Positions 27,980 through 37,252 of a stretch of DNA of 64,000 bases are shown in pieces; position 1 is the first letter of the stretch, and each line of letters opens with the position of its first letter. Below the pieces are notes generated by a model. The model had not been told where the DNA came from. It was given only the letters and a program-made list of their open reading frames with translations, and did no database searches. The translations under genes and the position numbers were made by a program. The stretch spans positions 50,484 through 114,483 of the forward strand of contig JADLAY010000009.1 in NCBI GenBank assembly GCA_020849765.1. The letters run 5' to 3'. The stretch comes from Anaerolineae bacterium. Its GTDB lineage: Bacteria > Chloroflexota > Anaerolineae > Aggregatilineales > Phototrophicaceae.

Positions 27980-28141
27980 GCCGCCTGCGCAAGACGATCA
28001 TTCGCGGACAGGATAAAACGCGTCGTCATAGACGATTTTCGAGCAAATGTTCGGAAGTTGTCGATCTGGCGCGATCTTATCCGTCTACATCATAGAGCGG
28101 CGAAATGGTTCGCCCGACTATGAGACGAAGGAGACTTACTC

Positions 28142-28498
28142 ATGCAGTACATGTTCCTGATCTACACCGATCCGCAGGTTGCCGCCGCCGCCCCCGAAGC
28201 CGAGATGAACGCCACGATGGCGGCCTACTTCGCGTTCGACAGCGAAGTGCGCCAGAAGGGCATTCACGTGTCCGGTGAGGGCTTGCATCCGCCGTCGGCA
28301 GCGACGACCGTGCGCCAGGAAGGCGGCAAGCTGGTGACGACCGACGGCCCATTCGCGGAGACCAAGGAATTCCTCGGCGGCTACTATATCCTCGATTGCA
28401 AGGATCTGGACGAGGCGGTCGAGTGGGCGGGCAAGATTCCCGGCGTCAAGTACGGCTCGATTGAGGTGCGCCCGGTCATGGTCTACACGCAAGAGTAG
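28142..28498 (+). CDS. YCII/DGPF-domain protein, paralogue 2
   Basis: A 118-residue paralogue of the protein at 27532 with the full motif DGPFAETKEFLGGYYILD. It is 3 bp upstream of the sigma-factor gene, so the two are almost certainly co-transcribed. AAGGAG precedes the start. Confidence 0.88.
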   Translation: MQYMFLIYTDPQVAAAAPEAEMNATMAAYFAFDSEVRQKGIHVSGEGLHPPSAATTVRQEGGKLVTTDGPFAETKEFLGGYYILDCKDLDEAVEWAGKIPGVKYGSIEVRPVMVYTQE

Positions 28499-28501
28499 GC
28501 A

Positions 28502-29740
28502 ATGCAGGGTCTTGCGCAGGCGATTGAGCGCATCTTCTACGACGAATCGGGGCGGATTCTGGCCGCCCTGATCGCTGATTTGCGCGATTTCGAGCTGGCG
28601 CAGGACGTGCTTCAGGATGCCTTCGCGGTTGCCCTCGTGCGTTGGGCCGAGGGCATCCCGCGCAACCCGGCGGGCTGGCTCTACGTGACGGCGCGGCGTA
28701 AGGCGCTCGACCGGCTGCGGCGCGATAGTAAACACTCGCACGATCCGGATCTGCTCGATGCGCTCGCCAGCGCGGACACCGTCAGCGCCGACGAACTCGA
28801 CTCGATCCCCGACGAACGCCTCAAACTGATGTTCACCTGCTGCCATCCGGCGCTGGCGCGCGAGGTGCAGATCGCGCTGACGCTCAACACGATTGGCGGC
28901 CTGTCCGTGCCAGAGGCAGCGCGCGCCTTCCTGACCGAGCCGGCGACGATGGCCCAGCGGCTCGTGCGCGCCAAGCGCAAGATCCGCGACGCGGGCATCC
29001 CCTACGACGTGCCGCCGCTCAAAGCGCTGCCGGAACGGCTGGAAACGCTCCAGGCCGTCATCTATCTGATCTTCAACGAGGGCTACGGCGCGACGCACGG
29101 CGAGGCGTTGATCCGCGAGGAGCTGTGCATCGAGGCGATCCGGCTGGGGCGCATCCTGGCGGATCTCATGCCGGGGGCGGAGTCGCTCGGTTTGCTGGCG
29201 CTGCTGCTGCTGCATCATTCGCGGCGGCGGGCGCGCGTCCGTGAGGGGCGGCTCGTCCTGCTCGAAGCGCAGGATCGCGCGCTGTGGGATAAGGCCGAGA
29301 TTGCCGACGGCATCGCGCTGCTCGATCGGGCGCTGGAACTGCGCCAATCCGGCCCCTATCAGATTCAGGCGGCGATTGCGTCGCTCCATGCGCAGGCGCC
29401 GGACTCCGCCTCGACCGACTGGGCGCAGATCTCGGCGCTCTACGGCGCGCTCTATCGCCATCTGCCGTCGCCGGTCGTCGCGCTCAACCGCGCGGTCGCC
29501 ATCGCCGAGGCATTCGGCTGCGAGACCGGGCTGACGCGGCTGGAAGCCCTCGGCGAGGACGCCTTCATGCAGCGCTACTACCTCTACCACGCCGCACGCG
29601 CCGATCTGCTGCGCCGCTCAGCACGCTACACCGATGCGCTGGCGGCCTACCAGCGCGCGCTCGACCTGTGCCAGAACGCGGTCGAGACGAGCTTCCTCGC
29701 AGGGCGCATCACAGAGGTCAAGGCCATAATTCAGGGATAG
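28502..29740 (+). CDS. ECF42-like sigma factor with C-terminal TPR-like extension
   Basis: A 412-residue sigma factor. The sigma-2 region (LIADLRDFELAQDVLQDAFA, then NPAGWLYVTARRKALDRLRR) and sigma-4 region (LTLNTIGGLSVPEAARAFLT) are followed by about 220 extra helical residues (ALLLLHHSRRRARV, then LYRHLPSPVVALNRAVAIAE, and ALAAYQRALDLCQNAVE). This length and the linked DGPF genes are the hallmarks of group ECF42, where the extension takes the place of an anti-sigma factor. Confidence 0.93.
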   Translation: MQGLAQAIERIFYDESGRILAALIADLRDFELAQDVLQDAFAVALVRWAEGIPRNPAGWLYVTARRKALDRLRRDSKHSHDPDLLDALASADTVSADELDSIPDERLKLMFTCCHPALAREVQIALTLNTIGGLSVPEAARAFLTEPATMAQRLVRAKRKIRDAGIPYDVPPLKALPERLETLQAVIYLIFNEGYGATHGEALIREELCIEAIRLGRILADLMPGAESLGLLALLLLHHSRRRARVREGRLVLLEAQDRALWDKAEIADGIALLDRALELRQSGPYQIQAAIASLHAQAPDSASTDWAQISALYGALYRHLPSPVVALNRAVAIAEAFGCETGLTRLEALGEDAFMQRYYLYHAARADLLRRSARYTDALAAYQRALDLCQNAVETSFLAGRITEVKAIIQG

Positions 29741-29801
29741 ATCGACGGGATCTTGCGCCTCCGCCAATTGTGATCCAGACAAAGATCACTTTTGGCCTGG
29801 G

Positions 29802-32279
29802 TTACGGGACCTGAGTATTCGAGCGCCGCAGCGTCGTATCGTGCGGATCGGGCTTGAATTCGACTTCGATGCGGTTGAAGTGGCCGTCCGTCAGCAGTTC
29901 GAGGCGGCCCTGATCGTAATACCAGACGGGCGCGCCCTGGCGGTCGAGGCGGACGTCGACCGGCTCCTGTTCGACGCCGACAATCACGATCAGCATGCGC
30001 GGGTAGGTCTGGAAGTAGTTGGTGCCCGCGACGCGGAAGCGGACGACAAAGCGTGTGTTCGATTCCCAGGCGCACGAGAAGTAGAGCCAGCGGTACTCGC
30101 CGTGATGATAGGCCGGGCCTTCGCCATGATCCTCGTAGATGGCCGATTCGCCATTGCCCGCGTAGATGCGCACCGTCAGATGCTCGGTCGTGGCTTCTTT
30201 GACGTGCTGCATCGGCTCCCACAGCGCCAGCGCCGCGCCGCTGCGGACGAAGACCGGCAGCCGTTCAAGCGGGGCGGGCACGGTCAGCATCTGCCGTCCC
30301 TGATACGGCTCGTGCGTCCAGAAGTCGTACCAATCGCCGCCGGGCAGATAGATCTGGCGCTGGTGCGTGTCTGGCGTCGTGACCGGCGCGACCAGCACGT
30401 GCTCGCCGACCATGTAGGCATCGTCGACGTGGGCGAGCTGCGCATCTGCCGGGTCGACCATCCACAGCGGGCGGATGACCGGGCCGCCATATTCGCGCGC
30501 CTGGGCGATGCAGGCATACAGATAAGGCAGCAGCCGGTAGCGCAGTTCGAGCGTCAGCCGGTTGATCAGCGCGTACGGCTGCTCGTAGATCCATGGACGC
30601 CCGGCGCTCAGGCCCGGCAGCAGGGCGACGGCTTGCAGCCAGCGGGTGAAGATCTCGCCGTCGGGCGGCTCGTCGGCGACGTTGTGGCTGACGCCGATCA
30701 GCGGCAGGCCGGAGAGCGAGGCATTGAGCGCCGCGCGCAGACTGGCACGGATGCCGTGCCAACTGTCGTCGTCGACGTCGTACCAACTGAAGCCGAGGCT
30801 GTTGCCGCCGACCCAGCCGGACGTCATGACGTTGACGTTGCGCAGCGGGCTGAATTGCGTCAGCGCGGCCTGGGTCGCGGCGGCCATGTGGGCCGAGTAA
30901 ATATTGTGGACGCGAGCGTGGGCGATTGATCTGTCCTCGCCATGTTGAGCCGCATCCGGCAGCGTGGCGTCGCCGGACGCGCGGGCGATGGTCGGCTCGG
31001 CGGCCTGGTGGACGATGCCGTCGATGCCGAGGCGCACGAGCGGCGCCATCTGCTCACCCCACCAGGTGCGTACGTCGGCGCGGGTGAAGTCCGGGAAGGC
31101 GCAAACGCCCGGCAGCGCCGCGCCGCGCACGAGTTCGCCATCCGGGTAGCGGACGAAGACGTTCTGCTCCTGCCCGTTCACGAACGACGGGTTGCTCTCG
31201 TCGGCCAGGATGGCGGGATGCAGATCGATCATGACCTGGAAGGCGGCTTCGTGCAGCTTGTCGACCAGCCGCTTGGCCTGCGGGAAGCGCGTGGTGTCAA
31301 TGGCGAATGGACGGCCATCCTGCATCATGCTGCTGCCGAGGTGGATCACGTCGCACGGCAGGCGGCGCTTGCGATAGCCGTCCGCGATCTGTTCGATGTC
31401 GGCGCTGCTCGGCGTCGTCTCGGCCTCGCGATGCTGGTAGCCGAGCGCCCACATCGGCGGCTGAGTCAGCGGCTCGAACAACTCGGCGACACGCGCCAGG
31501 GCTGTGCTCGCGCTGCTTGCCGCACAGATGACGTAGTCGAGCCGGTCGTCCTCGCTTTCGATGCGCAGCTCCTGGGCGTGGGCCGCGCCGACGTCGACGA
31601 AGCCGCGCGCAGGGTTGAGCCAGACGAGGCTGCTGGCGACGACCGGGTTGACTGTTAGCAGGACCGGCGCGCCGTAACGCGTCTTGCCCTGGCCCGTCTC
31701 GTTCCACAGGGGAACCCGCTGCCCGCGCAGGTCGAGCGCCGTGTCACGCACGCCCAGCCCGCAGACCAGATCGTCGCGGCGCAGGTCGACGGACAATCGA
31801 GCGCGCTTACCCGGCTGCCATGAAGGCCCGTTCAGTTCAGCATAGACCGGTTTTCGATTGGGCAGGCCGAGGCTGAGTTTGAAGGCTTTCTTATCGACAA
31901 TGCAGGTCGCCGCCTCGGTCGTCAGTGTGACGGTGTCGGTCGCGTCGGTCATCTCGCAGGCGACGGCGGTGACCGGCTGTGAGCGCGGTGGCGGGACGCT
32001 TGCGCTGTGGCCGTTCTCGCGCTGAGCCGTCACGCGCAGGCTGTCGGCGCTCAGCCAGATCAGGTCGATGCTGACGTAGGCGCAGATCAGCCGTGCGCCG
32101 CATGGGGTTGGCTCAATCCGGCGCACCTCGCCCGGCGTCTGCCAGTCGAGCGCGGACGTGCCGCCGCCGGGGCGCCGCTCGTGCGTACGCAGATCGCTCT
32201 CGCAGGCCTCAATCGCGGCCTGGGGCACGGGCGCTTTGTGGGCGGGGGGCTGGCCGCGGCGGAGGATGCGCTGGATCAT
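29802..32279 (-). CDS. GH31-family protein lacking catalytic residues (probable pseudoenzyme)
   Basis: An 825-residue protein with the GH31 alpha-glucosidase architecture: N-terminal beta domain, barrel (PPMWALGYQHRE onward) and C-terminal beta domains (LERLPVFVRSGAALALWEPM). The usual nucleophile motif, G-x-D-G-x-W-x-D-M-N-E-P, reads GIDGIVHQAAEP, so the Asp is Q425. The acid/base motif W-S-G-D reads WYDV (V502). The substrate-binding Asps of the LDIDYM and GxDVGGF blocks are also replaced (HLGSSMM, GVSHNVA). It starts in an ATGA overlap with the LysM-M23 gene and carries no signal peptide. Confidence 0.85.
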   Translation of the reverse strand: MIQRILRRGQPPAHKAPVPQAAIEACESDLRTHERRPGGGTSALDWQTPGEVRRIEPTPCGARLICAYVSIDLIWLSADSLRVTAQRENGHSASVPPPRSQPVTAVACEMTDATDTVTLTTEAATCIVDKKAFKLSLGLPNRKPVYAELNGPSWQPGKRARLSVDLRRDDLVCGLGVRDTALDLRGQRVPLWNETGQGKTRYGAPVLLTVNPVVASSLVWLNPARGFVDVGAAHAQELRIESEDDRLDYVICAASSASTALARVAELFEPLTQPPMWALGYQHREAETTPSSADIEQIADGYRKRRLPCDVIHLGSSMMQDGRPFAIDTTRFPQAKRLVDKLHEAAFQVMIDLHPAILADESNPSFVNGQEQNVFVRYPDGELVRGAALPGVCAFPDFTRADVRTWWGEQMAPLVRLGIDGIVHQAAEPTIARASGDATLPDAAQHGEDRSIAHARVHNIYSAHMAAATQAALTQFSPLRNVNVMTSGWVGGNSLGFSWYDVDDDSWHGIRASLRAALNASLSGLPLIGVSHNVADEPPDGEIFTRWLQAVALLPGLSAGRPWIYEQPYALINRLTLELRYRLLPYLYACIAQAREYGGPVIRPLWMVDPADAQLAHVDDAYMVGEHVLVAPVTTPDTHQRQIYLPGGDWYDFWTHEPYQGRQMLTVPAPLERLPVFVRSGAALALWEPMQHVKEATTEHLTVRIYAGNGESAIYEDHGEGPAYHHGEYRWLYFSCAWESNTRFVVRFRVAGTNYFQTYPRMLIVIVGVEQEPVDVRLDRQGAPVWYYDQGRLELLTDGHFNRIEVEFKPDPHDTTLRRSNTQVP

Positions 32280-33637
32280 GGCAGGAACGTCTGCTGTACC
32301 CACTGCATGGGGTCAACCGGCACGCCGTTGACCCACAACTCCCAATGCAGATGCGGGCCGGTCACGCGGCCGCTGCTGCCGACGGTGCCGATCACCTGCC
32401 CGGCGCTGACCGTGTCGCCGACCTGAACGTAAGTCTCCGTTTGATGCCAATAGCCGGTGTGGATGCCCCAGCCGTGGTCGATGATCGTCGCCAGCCCGCG
32501 CACATCGAGATGGCCGGAGAAGACGACCTGGCCGCTGCCCGCGGCGAAGATCGGCGTGCCCGGTGCACCGGCGAAATCGGTGCCCGTGTGCAGGCTCTGC
32601 AGGACGCCGCTGTTGTACGAACGGAGTGAGCCGAACGGTGACGTGATGGCCGCGGCGGCGGGCAGCGTCATCGGCCCGTCGTACATGCGCACCGGCGTGT
32701 AGGTCGCCATGATCTGGCTCACGAGCGAGGCTTCGGCGTCGTTGACGTCACCCTGGAGCAGCGCCAGCCGGTCATTCGGGATGGTGATGCCTTCGGTGTA
32801 ATACTGCCCGTCGACCACCTGCGCGTTGATCGTCAGGCTGGTCGGGCCGCTGCCGTCGTCGATGTCGATCACGAGCGGGTAGACGCCCGCACCCGTGTTA
32901 ATCGGGATGCCGAACAGCACGACGTGAACCATGCGCGCATCGTCGGTCGAGCCTCGAAGGGTCTGCCCGACGAAGCTGCCGCTGACGTTGGCAGGCGCGC
33001 GCGTCGCCAGCACGGCCATGCCGGTGCGCCCGGCGACAAACACCTGCGGCTGAATGCGGACGTCAACCACGTTGGCGGGCAGCTCGACCGCGATCTGCGG
33101 CGGCTCGATGCCGGGGATCAGAAGCTGCTGGCCGACGTAAATCAGGCTGGGGTCACCGATGCTGTTGGCGCTGCTCAATTCGTTGACGGTGATGCCGTAG
33201 GCGGTGGCGATCTTGAACAGCGTTTCGCCCGGCAGCACGATGTGCCAGACGCGATCCGGCAGGCTGGTCAGCGTCTCTGGCTCGGCGGCGGGCGCTGATT
33301 CTTGCGGCGGGGCTTCCGGCACCTGAGCCTGCTCGACCGGCGCGGATTCGGCGGGCGGCGCTGCTTCGACCGCTGTGCCGGGCGCGGCGGGCACCAGCAG
33401 CCGCTGGCCGACCTGGATGTTGGTCACGTCGAGGATGCCGTTGAGCCGCGCCAGATCGTCGACCGAGATGCCGTAACGCAGCCCGATGCGGAACAGGTTC
33501 TCGCCGCGCTGGACGACGTGGATGGTCAGGCCGGGCTGCGGACTCTCGTCTTGCGCCGAGGCGAGCGGCGGGCCGATTAGCGCCAGGGCGCAGAGCAAGA
33601 CGGCGAACGCGGTCGCGAATCGCCGTCGATGAAGCAT
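32276..33637 (-). CDS. Secreted LysM-M23 peptidoglycan endopeptidase
   Basis: About 453 residues. A signal peptide (residues 1-30, ending PPLASAQD) is followed by two LysM domains (HVVQRGENLFRIGLRYG and HIVLPGETLFKIATAYG) that bind peptidoglycan, a linker, a beta-rich domain and a C-terminal M23 domain with SLHTGTDFAG, a central WGIHTGYWHQ and PHLHWELWVNG. The start ATG 33637, four bases after the DUF192 stop, is chosen because the signal peptide begins there. The stop overlaps the GH31 start (ATGA). Confidence 0.92.
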   Translation of the reverse strand: MLHRRRFATAFAVLLCALALIGPPLASAQDESPQPGLTIHVVQRGENLFRIGLRYGISVDDLARLNGILDVTNIQVGQRLLVPAAPGTAVEAAPPAESAPVEQAQVPEAPPQESAPAAEPETLTSLPDRVWHIVLPGETLFKIATAYGITVNELSSANSIGDPSLIYVGQQLLIPGIEPPQIAVELPANVVDVRIQPQVFVAGRTGMAVLATRAPANVSGSFVGQTLRGSTDDARMVHVVLFGIPINTGAGVYPLVIDIDDGSGPTSLTINAQVVDGQYYTEGITIPNDRLALLQGDVNDAEASLVSQIMATYTPVRMYDGPMTLPAAAAITSPFGSLRSYNSGVLQSLHTGTDFAGAPGTPIFAAGSGQVVFSGHLDVRGLATIIDHGWGIHTGYWHQTETYVQVGDTVSAGQVIGTVGSSGRVTGPHLHWELWVNGVPVDPMQWVQQTFLP

Positions 33638-33641
33638 GAGT

Positions 33642-34022
33642 CTAGTTTGCGGTTTCGTCGAAACGGAGGACATCGCCCACCTGTACCCGATCCAGGATGC
33701 TGACGTTGGCCTCAAGATAATACCGCGCCGGGGCCTTGGGTGCATAGGCCGGGCGCCAGGGTTTGGCAAGTGCCTTATCGACGACGCGCCCGTTGTTATC
33801 CAGCCAGACGACGCCGATGGCAAAGCGCATGAAGAACATGTGGATCGACGTGTTGACGCGGCTCTCCTGCCCTGTGACGAAGAGCAGGCCTTCATCTTCG
33901 GGCAGGCTGGGTCGGAGCATCAGGCCTTTGAAATGACACCACGCGCTGACGCAGAGTTTGACTCGCGCCAGCACGATGGTGTTTTTCCCGGCCCTGCGGA
34001 GGATGCGCCAGGAGTCGCTCAT
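33642..34022 (-). CDS. DUF192 family protein
   Basis: A 126-residue DUF192 protein: FKGLMLRPSLPEDEGLLFV, then HMFFMRFAIGVVWLDNNGRVV and a C-terminal VSILDRVQVGDVLRFD. The family is widespread and its role is unknown. Unlike many members it has no signal peptide. Its ATG overlaps the stop of the upstream LysM gene (ATGA), placing it in a tight operon of envelope genes. Confidence 0.88.
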   Translation of the reverse strand: MSDSWRILRRAGKNTIVLARVKLCVSAWCHFKGLMLRPSLPEDEGLLFVTGQESRVNTSIHMFFMRFAIGVVWLDNNGRVVDKALAKPWRPAYAPKAPARYYLEANVSILDRVQVGDVLRFDETAN

Positions 34023-35659
34023 GGAATGATGAGCACCTGCCCGACGAAAATGCGATTCGGGTTGGTCAGGTTGTTGGCCTGGATCAGCGCCGTCAGCGAG
34101 ACGCCGCTGCGCAGGGCGATGCGATAGAGCGTGTCACCCGGCTGCACCCGATAGGTCGTCGGCTGCGGCTGCGGTTGAGGCTGCGGCTCGACCGGTGTCC
34201 CAGGGGCGGGCACCAGGATCTGCTGGCCGACGAAGATCAGGTTGGGATTGGTGATCCGGTTCAGTTGCAGCAGCGCCGCAATCGTCGTGCGATTGTTGAC
34301 GGCGATGCGGTAGAGCGTGTCGCCAGGACGCACGACGTAGACCTGGGTGCCGGTCGTCGGCGGCTGAACCGGCGGTGCAGCCGTCGGGCCGGGCACGGTC
34401 GTCGGCGGGACCAGAGGCGTGTTGGTCGGCGTGACCGTCGCCGGGGCGGCCAGCTTGACCGGGACGACCAACTGCTGGCCGACGAAGATCAGCGCGTTCT
34501 CATCCAGCCCGTTGGCCGAGATGATGGCCGCGATCGTGCTGCCATAGAGCGTCGCAATCCGCGAGACGGTATCCCCCGCGCGCACCGTGTGGATGATGGT
34601 GTTGTGGAAGATTTCGCTTGGCGTCGGCGTGGCGGTCGGCGGCACGTTGGTCGAAATCTGCACCGTGGGCGGCACTGCCGAAGGTGGCACGGCTGTTGGC
34701 GGTACTGCGGTCGGCGGGACAGCCGTCGGGCTTTCGGCGGTGGGGCCTTCGACAGTCGGGACTTCCGACGTGGGCGGCACAGCGGTGGGTTGTGATGGCG
34801 CCGTCGTCGGTGGGACGGGCGTGTTGGTCGGCTGCGCGGGCGCCGTTGTCGGCGGCACCGGCGTATTCGTCGGCTGTGCGGGCGCCGTTGTCGGTGGCAC
34901 CGCGGTGTTGGTTGGTGGGACGGGCGTGTTCGACGGCGGCACCGGCGTATTCGTCGGCACGACCGGGGCGCTCGTCGGCGACGTATCACCGGCGGCCGTC
35001 AGCGAGGCATCGTCGACGTAAATGTTATTGTTGCGCACCGGGAAGCTGACGATCGAACGCACCCAGACGGACACGGCGGAACCGCTGGCGGTCGCCGTCA
35101 CCACGTACTCGTTGAACGCATCATAAAGCGGCACGGCGGAGGACCAGATGATGCTGGCGCTCTGGCCGTCGGTGCCGCCCGCCGGGTCGATGCCGACCTG
35201 AAGCAGGACGCCGCCGTCTTCCTCGCTGACATCGGGATCATCGAACGACGATGACCAGACGTAGGCGTAGGCGCTGAAGCGCAGCTCGGTGCCGGGCGTG
35301 ATGCCGGTCACGCGCTGAAAAACACCGCCCGTGTGGGTGCCAAAGAAGGTGAAATACTGCTGCGCATCTGCGCCGCCGCGAATGCGCGGGATGCCCAGAC
35401 CATTGGAAACATCAGAAGCAGGGTAATATTCGGGCTGCAAGTTCTGCGACGAGGTATCGCCGCTGCCTTGCGGCACGTGCCATGGCGTCCAGCCCTGGGC
35501 AACCTGCACGAGGTCGTTGCCGCCGACACTGATGAAGGGCGCCTCGAACCCCGGGTTTTGCAGCAGATTGGTTTGTGCCTGTGCGGTCATCGCCCCGAAG
35601 GCGATCAAGACGGCGGACAGGATTATCAGCAGACGGATCATGCGGATTGGCTTCGCCAT
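34019..35659 (-). CDS. Secreted protein with Pro/Thr linker and three LysM domains
   Basis: A 546-residue exported protein. A signal peptide (MAKPIRMIRLLIILSAVLIA to about residue 29) precedes a beta-sandwich-like domain (residues about 30-225, NLLQNPGFEAPF to YVDDASL) that looks like a carbohydrate-binding fold. Then comes a Pro/Thr/Val repeat linker built from units like TNTPVPPTTAPAQP, and three LysM domains (HTVRAGDTVSRIATLYG, YVVRPGDTLYRIAVNNR, YRVQPGDTLYRIALRSG). It is probably a peptidoglycan-bound surface protein and heads the operon. The linker repeats are nearly identical at DNA level. Confidence 0.9.
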   Translation of the reverse strand: MAKPIRMIRLLIILSAVLIAFGAMTAQAQTNLLQNPGFEAPFISVGGNDLVQVAQGWTPWHVPQGSGDTSSQNLQPEYYPASDVSNGLGIPRIRGGADAQQYFTFFGTHTGGVFQRVTGITPGTELRFSAYAYVWSSSFDDPDVSEEDGGVLLQVGIDPAGGTDGQSASIIWSSAVPLYDAFNEYVVTATASGSAVSVWVRSIVSFPVRNNNIYVDDASLTAAGDTSPTSAPVVPTNTPVPPSNTPVPPTNTAVPPTTAPAQPTNTPVPPTTAPAQPTNTPVPPTTAPSQPTAVPPTSEVPTVEGPTAESPTAVPPTAVPPTAVPPSAVPPTVQISTNVPPTATPTPSEIFHNTIIHTVRAGDTVSRIATLYGSTIAAIISANGLDENALIFVGQQLVVPVKLAAPATVTPTNTPLVPPTTVPGPTAAPPVQPPTTGTQVYVVRPGDTLYRIAVNNRTTIAALLQLNRITNPNLIFVGQQILVPAPGTPVEPQPQPQPQPTTYRVQPGDTLYRIALRSGVSLTALIQANNLTNPNRIFVGQVLIIP

Positions 35660-35858
35660 GGACGAACTCCCGTGGTTAGTGCAGGTGCAGCAGTGCGCGG
35701 AATGCGGCGCAAATAGACCCCAAGTTTGTAAAACTATACGCTGAATTGCGTTATTGAGCAACGACAACGCTTTCTTGTTGACCACTGATCGTATCGAAAG
35801 AAGGCGAGCGGGCGCCGGTATATTTTTGGATGGCTGCGCCGAGCGTCTGCGTCCGGCT

Positions 35859-36239
35859 TCAGCGCGCGGTGGATTGGTCCAGCACACGCACGATCGTCTC
35901 GCCGAGATACTGCGGCGTGAACGGCTTGGTGATGTATTCCTCGACCTGCGCCAGCTTCATGGCGACCTCTTTGTCCGCGCTGAGCGAACGCGCCGTGACG
36001 ACGATCACCGGGATGTGGCGCGTTTCCTCGTGAGCTTTCAGATGCTGGTAGATGTCCCAGCCATCCATGTCCGGCATCATCAGGTCGAGCAGGACGATAT
36101 CCGGCTTGAATGAGTCGACCAGACTCAGCCCGTCGTGACCACTCTGCGCACTCTTGACCTCGTGGCCCATCCTGGCCACGATCATCTCGACCAGATGCGC
36201 CATCGGCTCATCGTCTTCGATGCAAAGAATTCGCGTCAT
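35859..36239 (-). CDS. Stand-alone response-regulator receiver
   Basis: A 126-residue CheY-like receiver with acidic pocket IEDDE, the phosphorylated Asp in VLLDLMMPDMDGW, Thr in VVTARS and the Lys in ITKPFTP. No output domain and no histidine kinase are nearby. ATG 36239 has GGGAG 8 bp upstream; the frame to 36263 is not needed. The 36240-36554 gap upstream is AT-richer than its surroundings and shows no clear element. Confidence 0.9.
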   Translation of the reverse strand: MTRILCIEDDEPMAHLVEMIVARMGHEVKSAQSGHDGLSLVDSFKPDIVLLDLMMPDMDGWDIYQHLKAHEETRHIPVIVVTARSLSADKEVAMKLAQVEEYITKPFTPQYLGETIVRVLDQSTAR

Positions 36240-36554
36240 GCAGGCTCCCTTTCCAACGCACACCCGCCTTTGTTCCAGCTTACTTCACCCGGCGCCAACA
36301 GCCGTGACTCCCAGTGATTACTATTCGTGCATCTTATTCGATGATAACGCCACAAGACGCATCCGTGAAATAAAGATCGTAAAACAATTGACATCAACAC
36401 GCCCTTTTCAGTGATGTGCCCACACCGCGGCGGAACGGGAGGAAGGTCAGGCCGGAAGGGTGACATTTACGCGCGACTCGGCGGGGTCGCGGTGCGTAGA
36501 GTCAGATCAGGGGGAAGTGGCAAGCACGTATCACGCTGCTGCATGGAGGTGGCA

Positions 36555-37166
36555 ATGACGATGACTCCCCAGACCGAAGCCGAATTACGCCGGTTCTTCC
36601 GTTATCTGAACAAGTTCATGGTGCTGCAGTGGCGGCTGGGCGTCGGCCCGCTGATGAGCGTATCGCCGGACACGACCGGCCAATTCATGGTGATCGTCAA
36701 CACGGGACGCAAGACGGGCAAACGGCGCTGCACGCCGGTCAACTACGCCGAGGTCGACGGCGAAATCTACTGCACTGCCGGGTTCGGCAGCGTCTCCCAC
36801 TGGTATCAGAACATCATCGCGAATCCCGAGGTCGAAATCTGGATCGGCGACGAGCGCTGGGCGGCGGTCGCCGAGGACGTCAGCGATCATCCCGACCGGC
36901 TGCGGCTGCTGCGCGCCGTGCTCAAGGGCAGCGGCTTTGCCGCGCAATTGGCAGGTATCGATCCGCAGACGGTGACCGACGACGAACTGGCCGAACTGAC
37001 GCCGAAGTATCGCATGATTCACATGCGCCGCGTCGAGCCGCGCACGGGCGCGGGCGGCCCAGGCGATCTGGTGTGGGTGTGGCCGATGCTGGTGACTCTG
37101 CTGCTGCCGTTGGCGCTGCGGGGGTTGTTCGCCAGAAGCCGTCAACGAGGGCGTCGACGGAAATAA
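36555..37166 (+). CDS. DDN-like deazaflavin (F420)-dependent nitroreductase family, membrane-anchored
   Basis: A 203-residue split-barrel protein of the F420H2-dependent nitroreductase/quinone reductase group: FMVIVNTGRKTGKRRCTPVN, then FGSVSHWYQNIIANPEVEIW. These bind F420 and reduce quinones or nitro compounds. Unusually, a hydrophobic C-terminal helix (WVWPMLVTLLLPLALRGLF) and a basic tail suggest membrane attachment. Starts at 36543, 36555 and 36561 are possible; GGAGGT at 36545-36550 favours 36555 or 36561. Confidence 0.82.
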   Translation: MTMTPQTEAELRRFFRYLNKFMVLQWRLGVGPLMSVSPDTTGQFMVIVNTGRKTGKRRCTPVNYAEVDGEIYCTAGFGSVSHWYQNIIANPEVEIWIGDERWAAVAEDVSDHPDRLRLLRAVLKGSGFAAQLAGIDPQTVTDDELAELTPKYRMIHMRRVEPRTGAGGPGDLVWVWPMLVTLLLPLALRGLFARSRQRGRRRK

Positions 37167-37192
37167 AAAGAGGGCGCTCTCTGCGCCCCCTC
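37166..37192 (-). terminator. Terminator of mini-protein A
   Basis: GGGCGC (37172-37177) and GCGCCC (37183-37188) form a hairpin that on the minus strand is followed by a T-run (AAAA at 37166-37169). Confidence 0.65.
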
Positions 37193-37252
37193 CGCTGAAT
37201 GGGTCCCTACCGCATTTTCATGCTTCCGGAAGGTACTCCGGTGCGGTGGGGC

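Noticed and set aside
28136..29590. 484-codon minus-strand reading frame opposite the sigma factor
   Set aside because: Antisense to a well-supported ECF42-like gene; composition is Arg/Gln-rich shadow coding.
36388..36393. TTGACA as a -35 element for the DDN-like gene
   Set aside because: No acceptable -10 lies 16-18 bp downstream (GTGATG at 36411).
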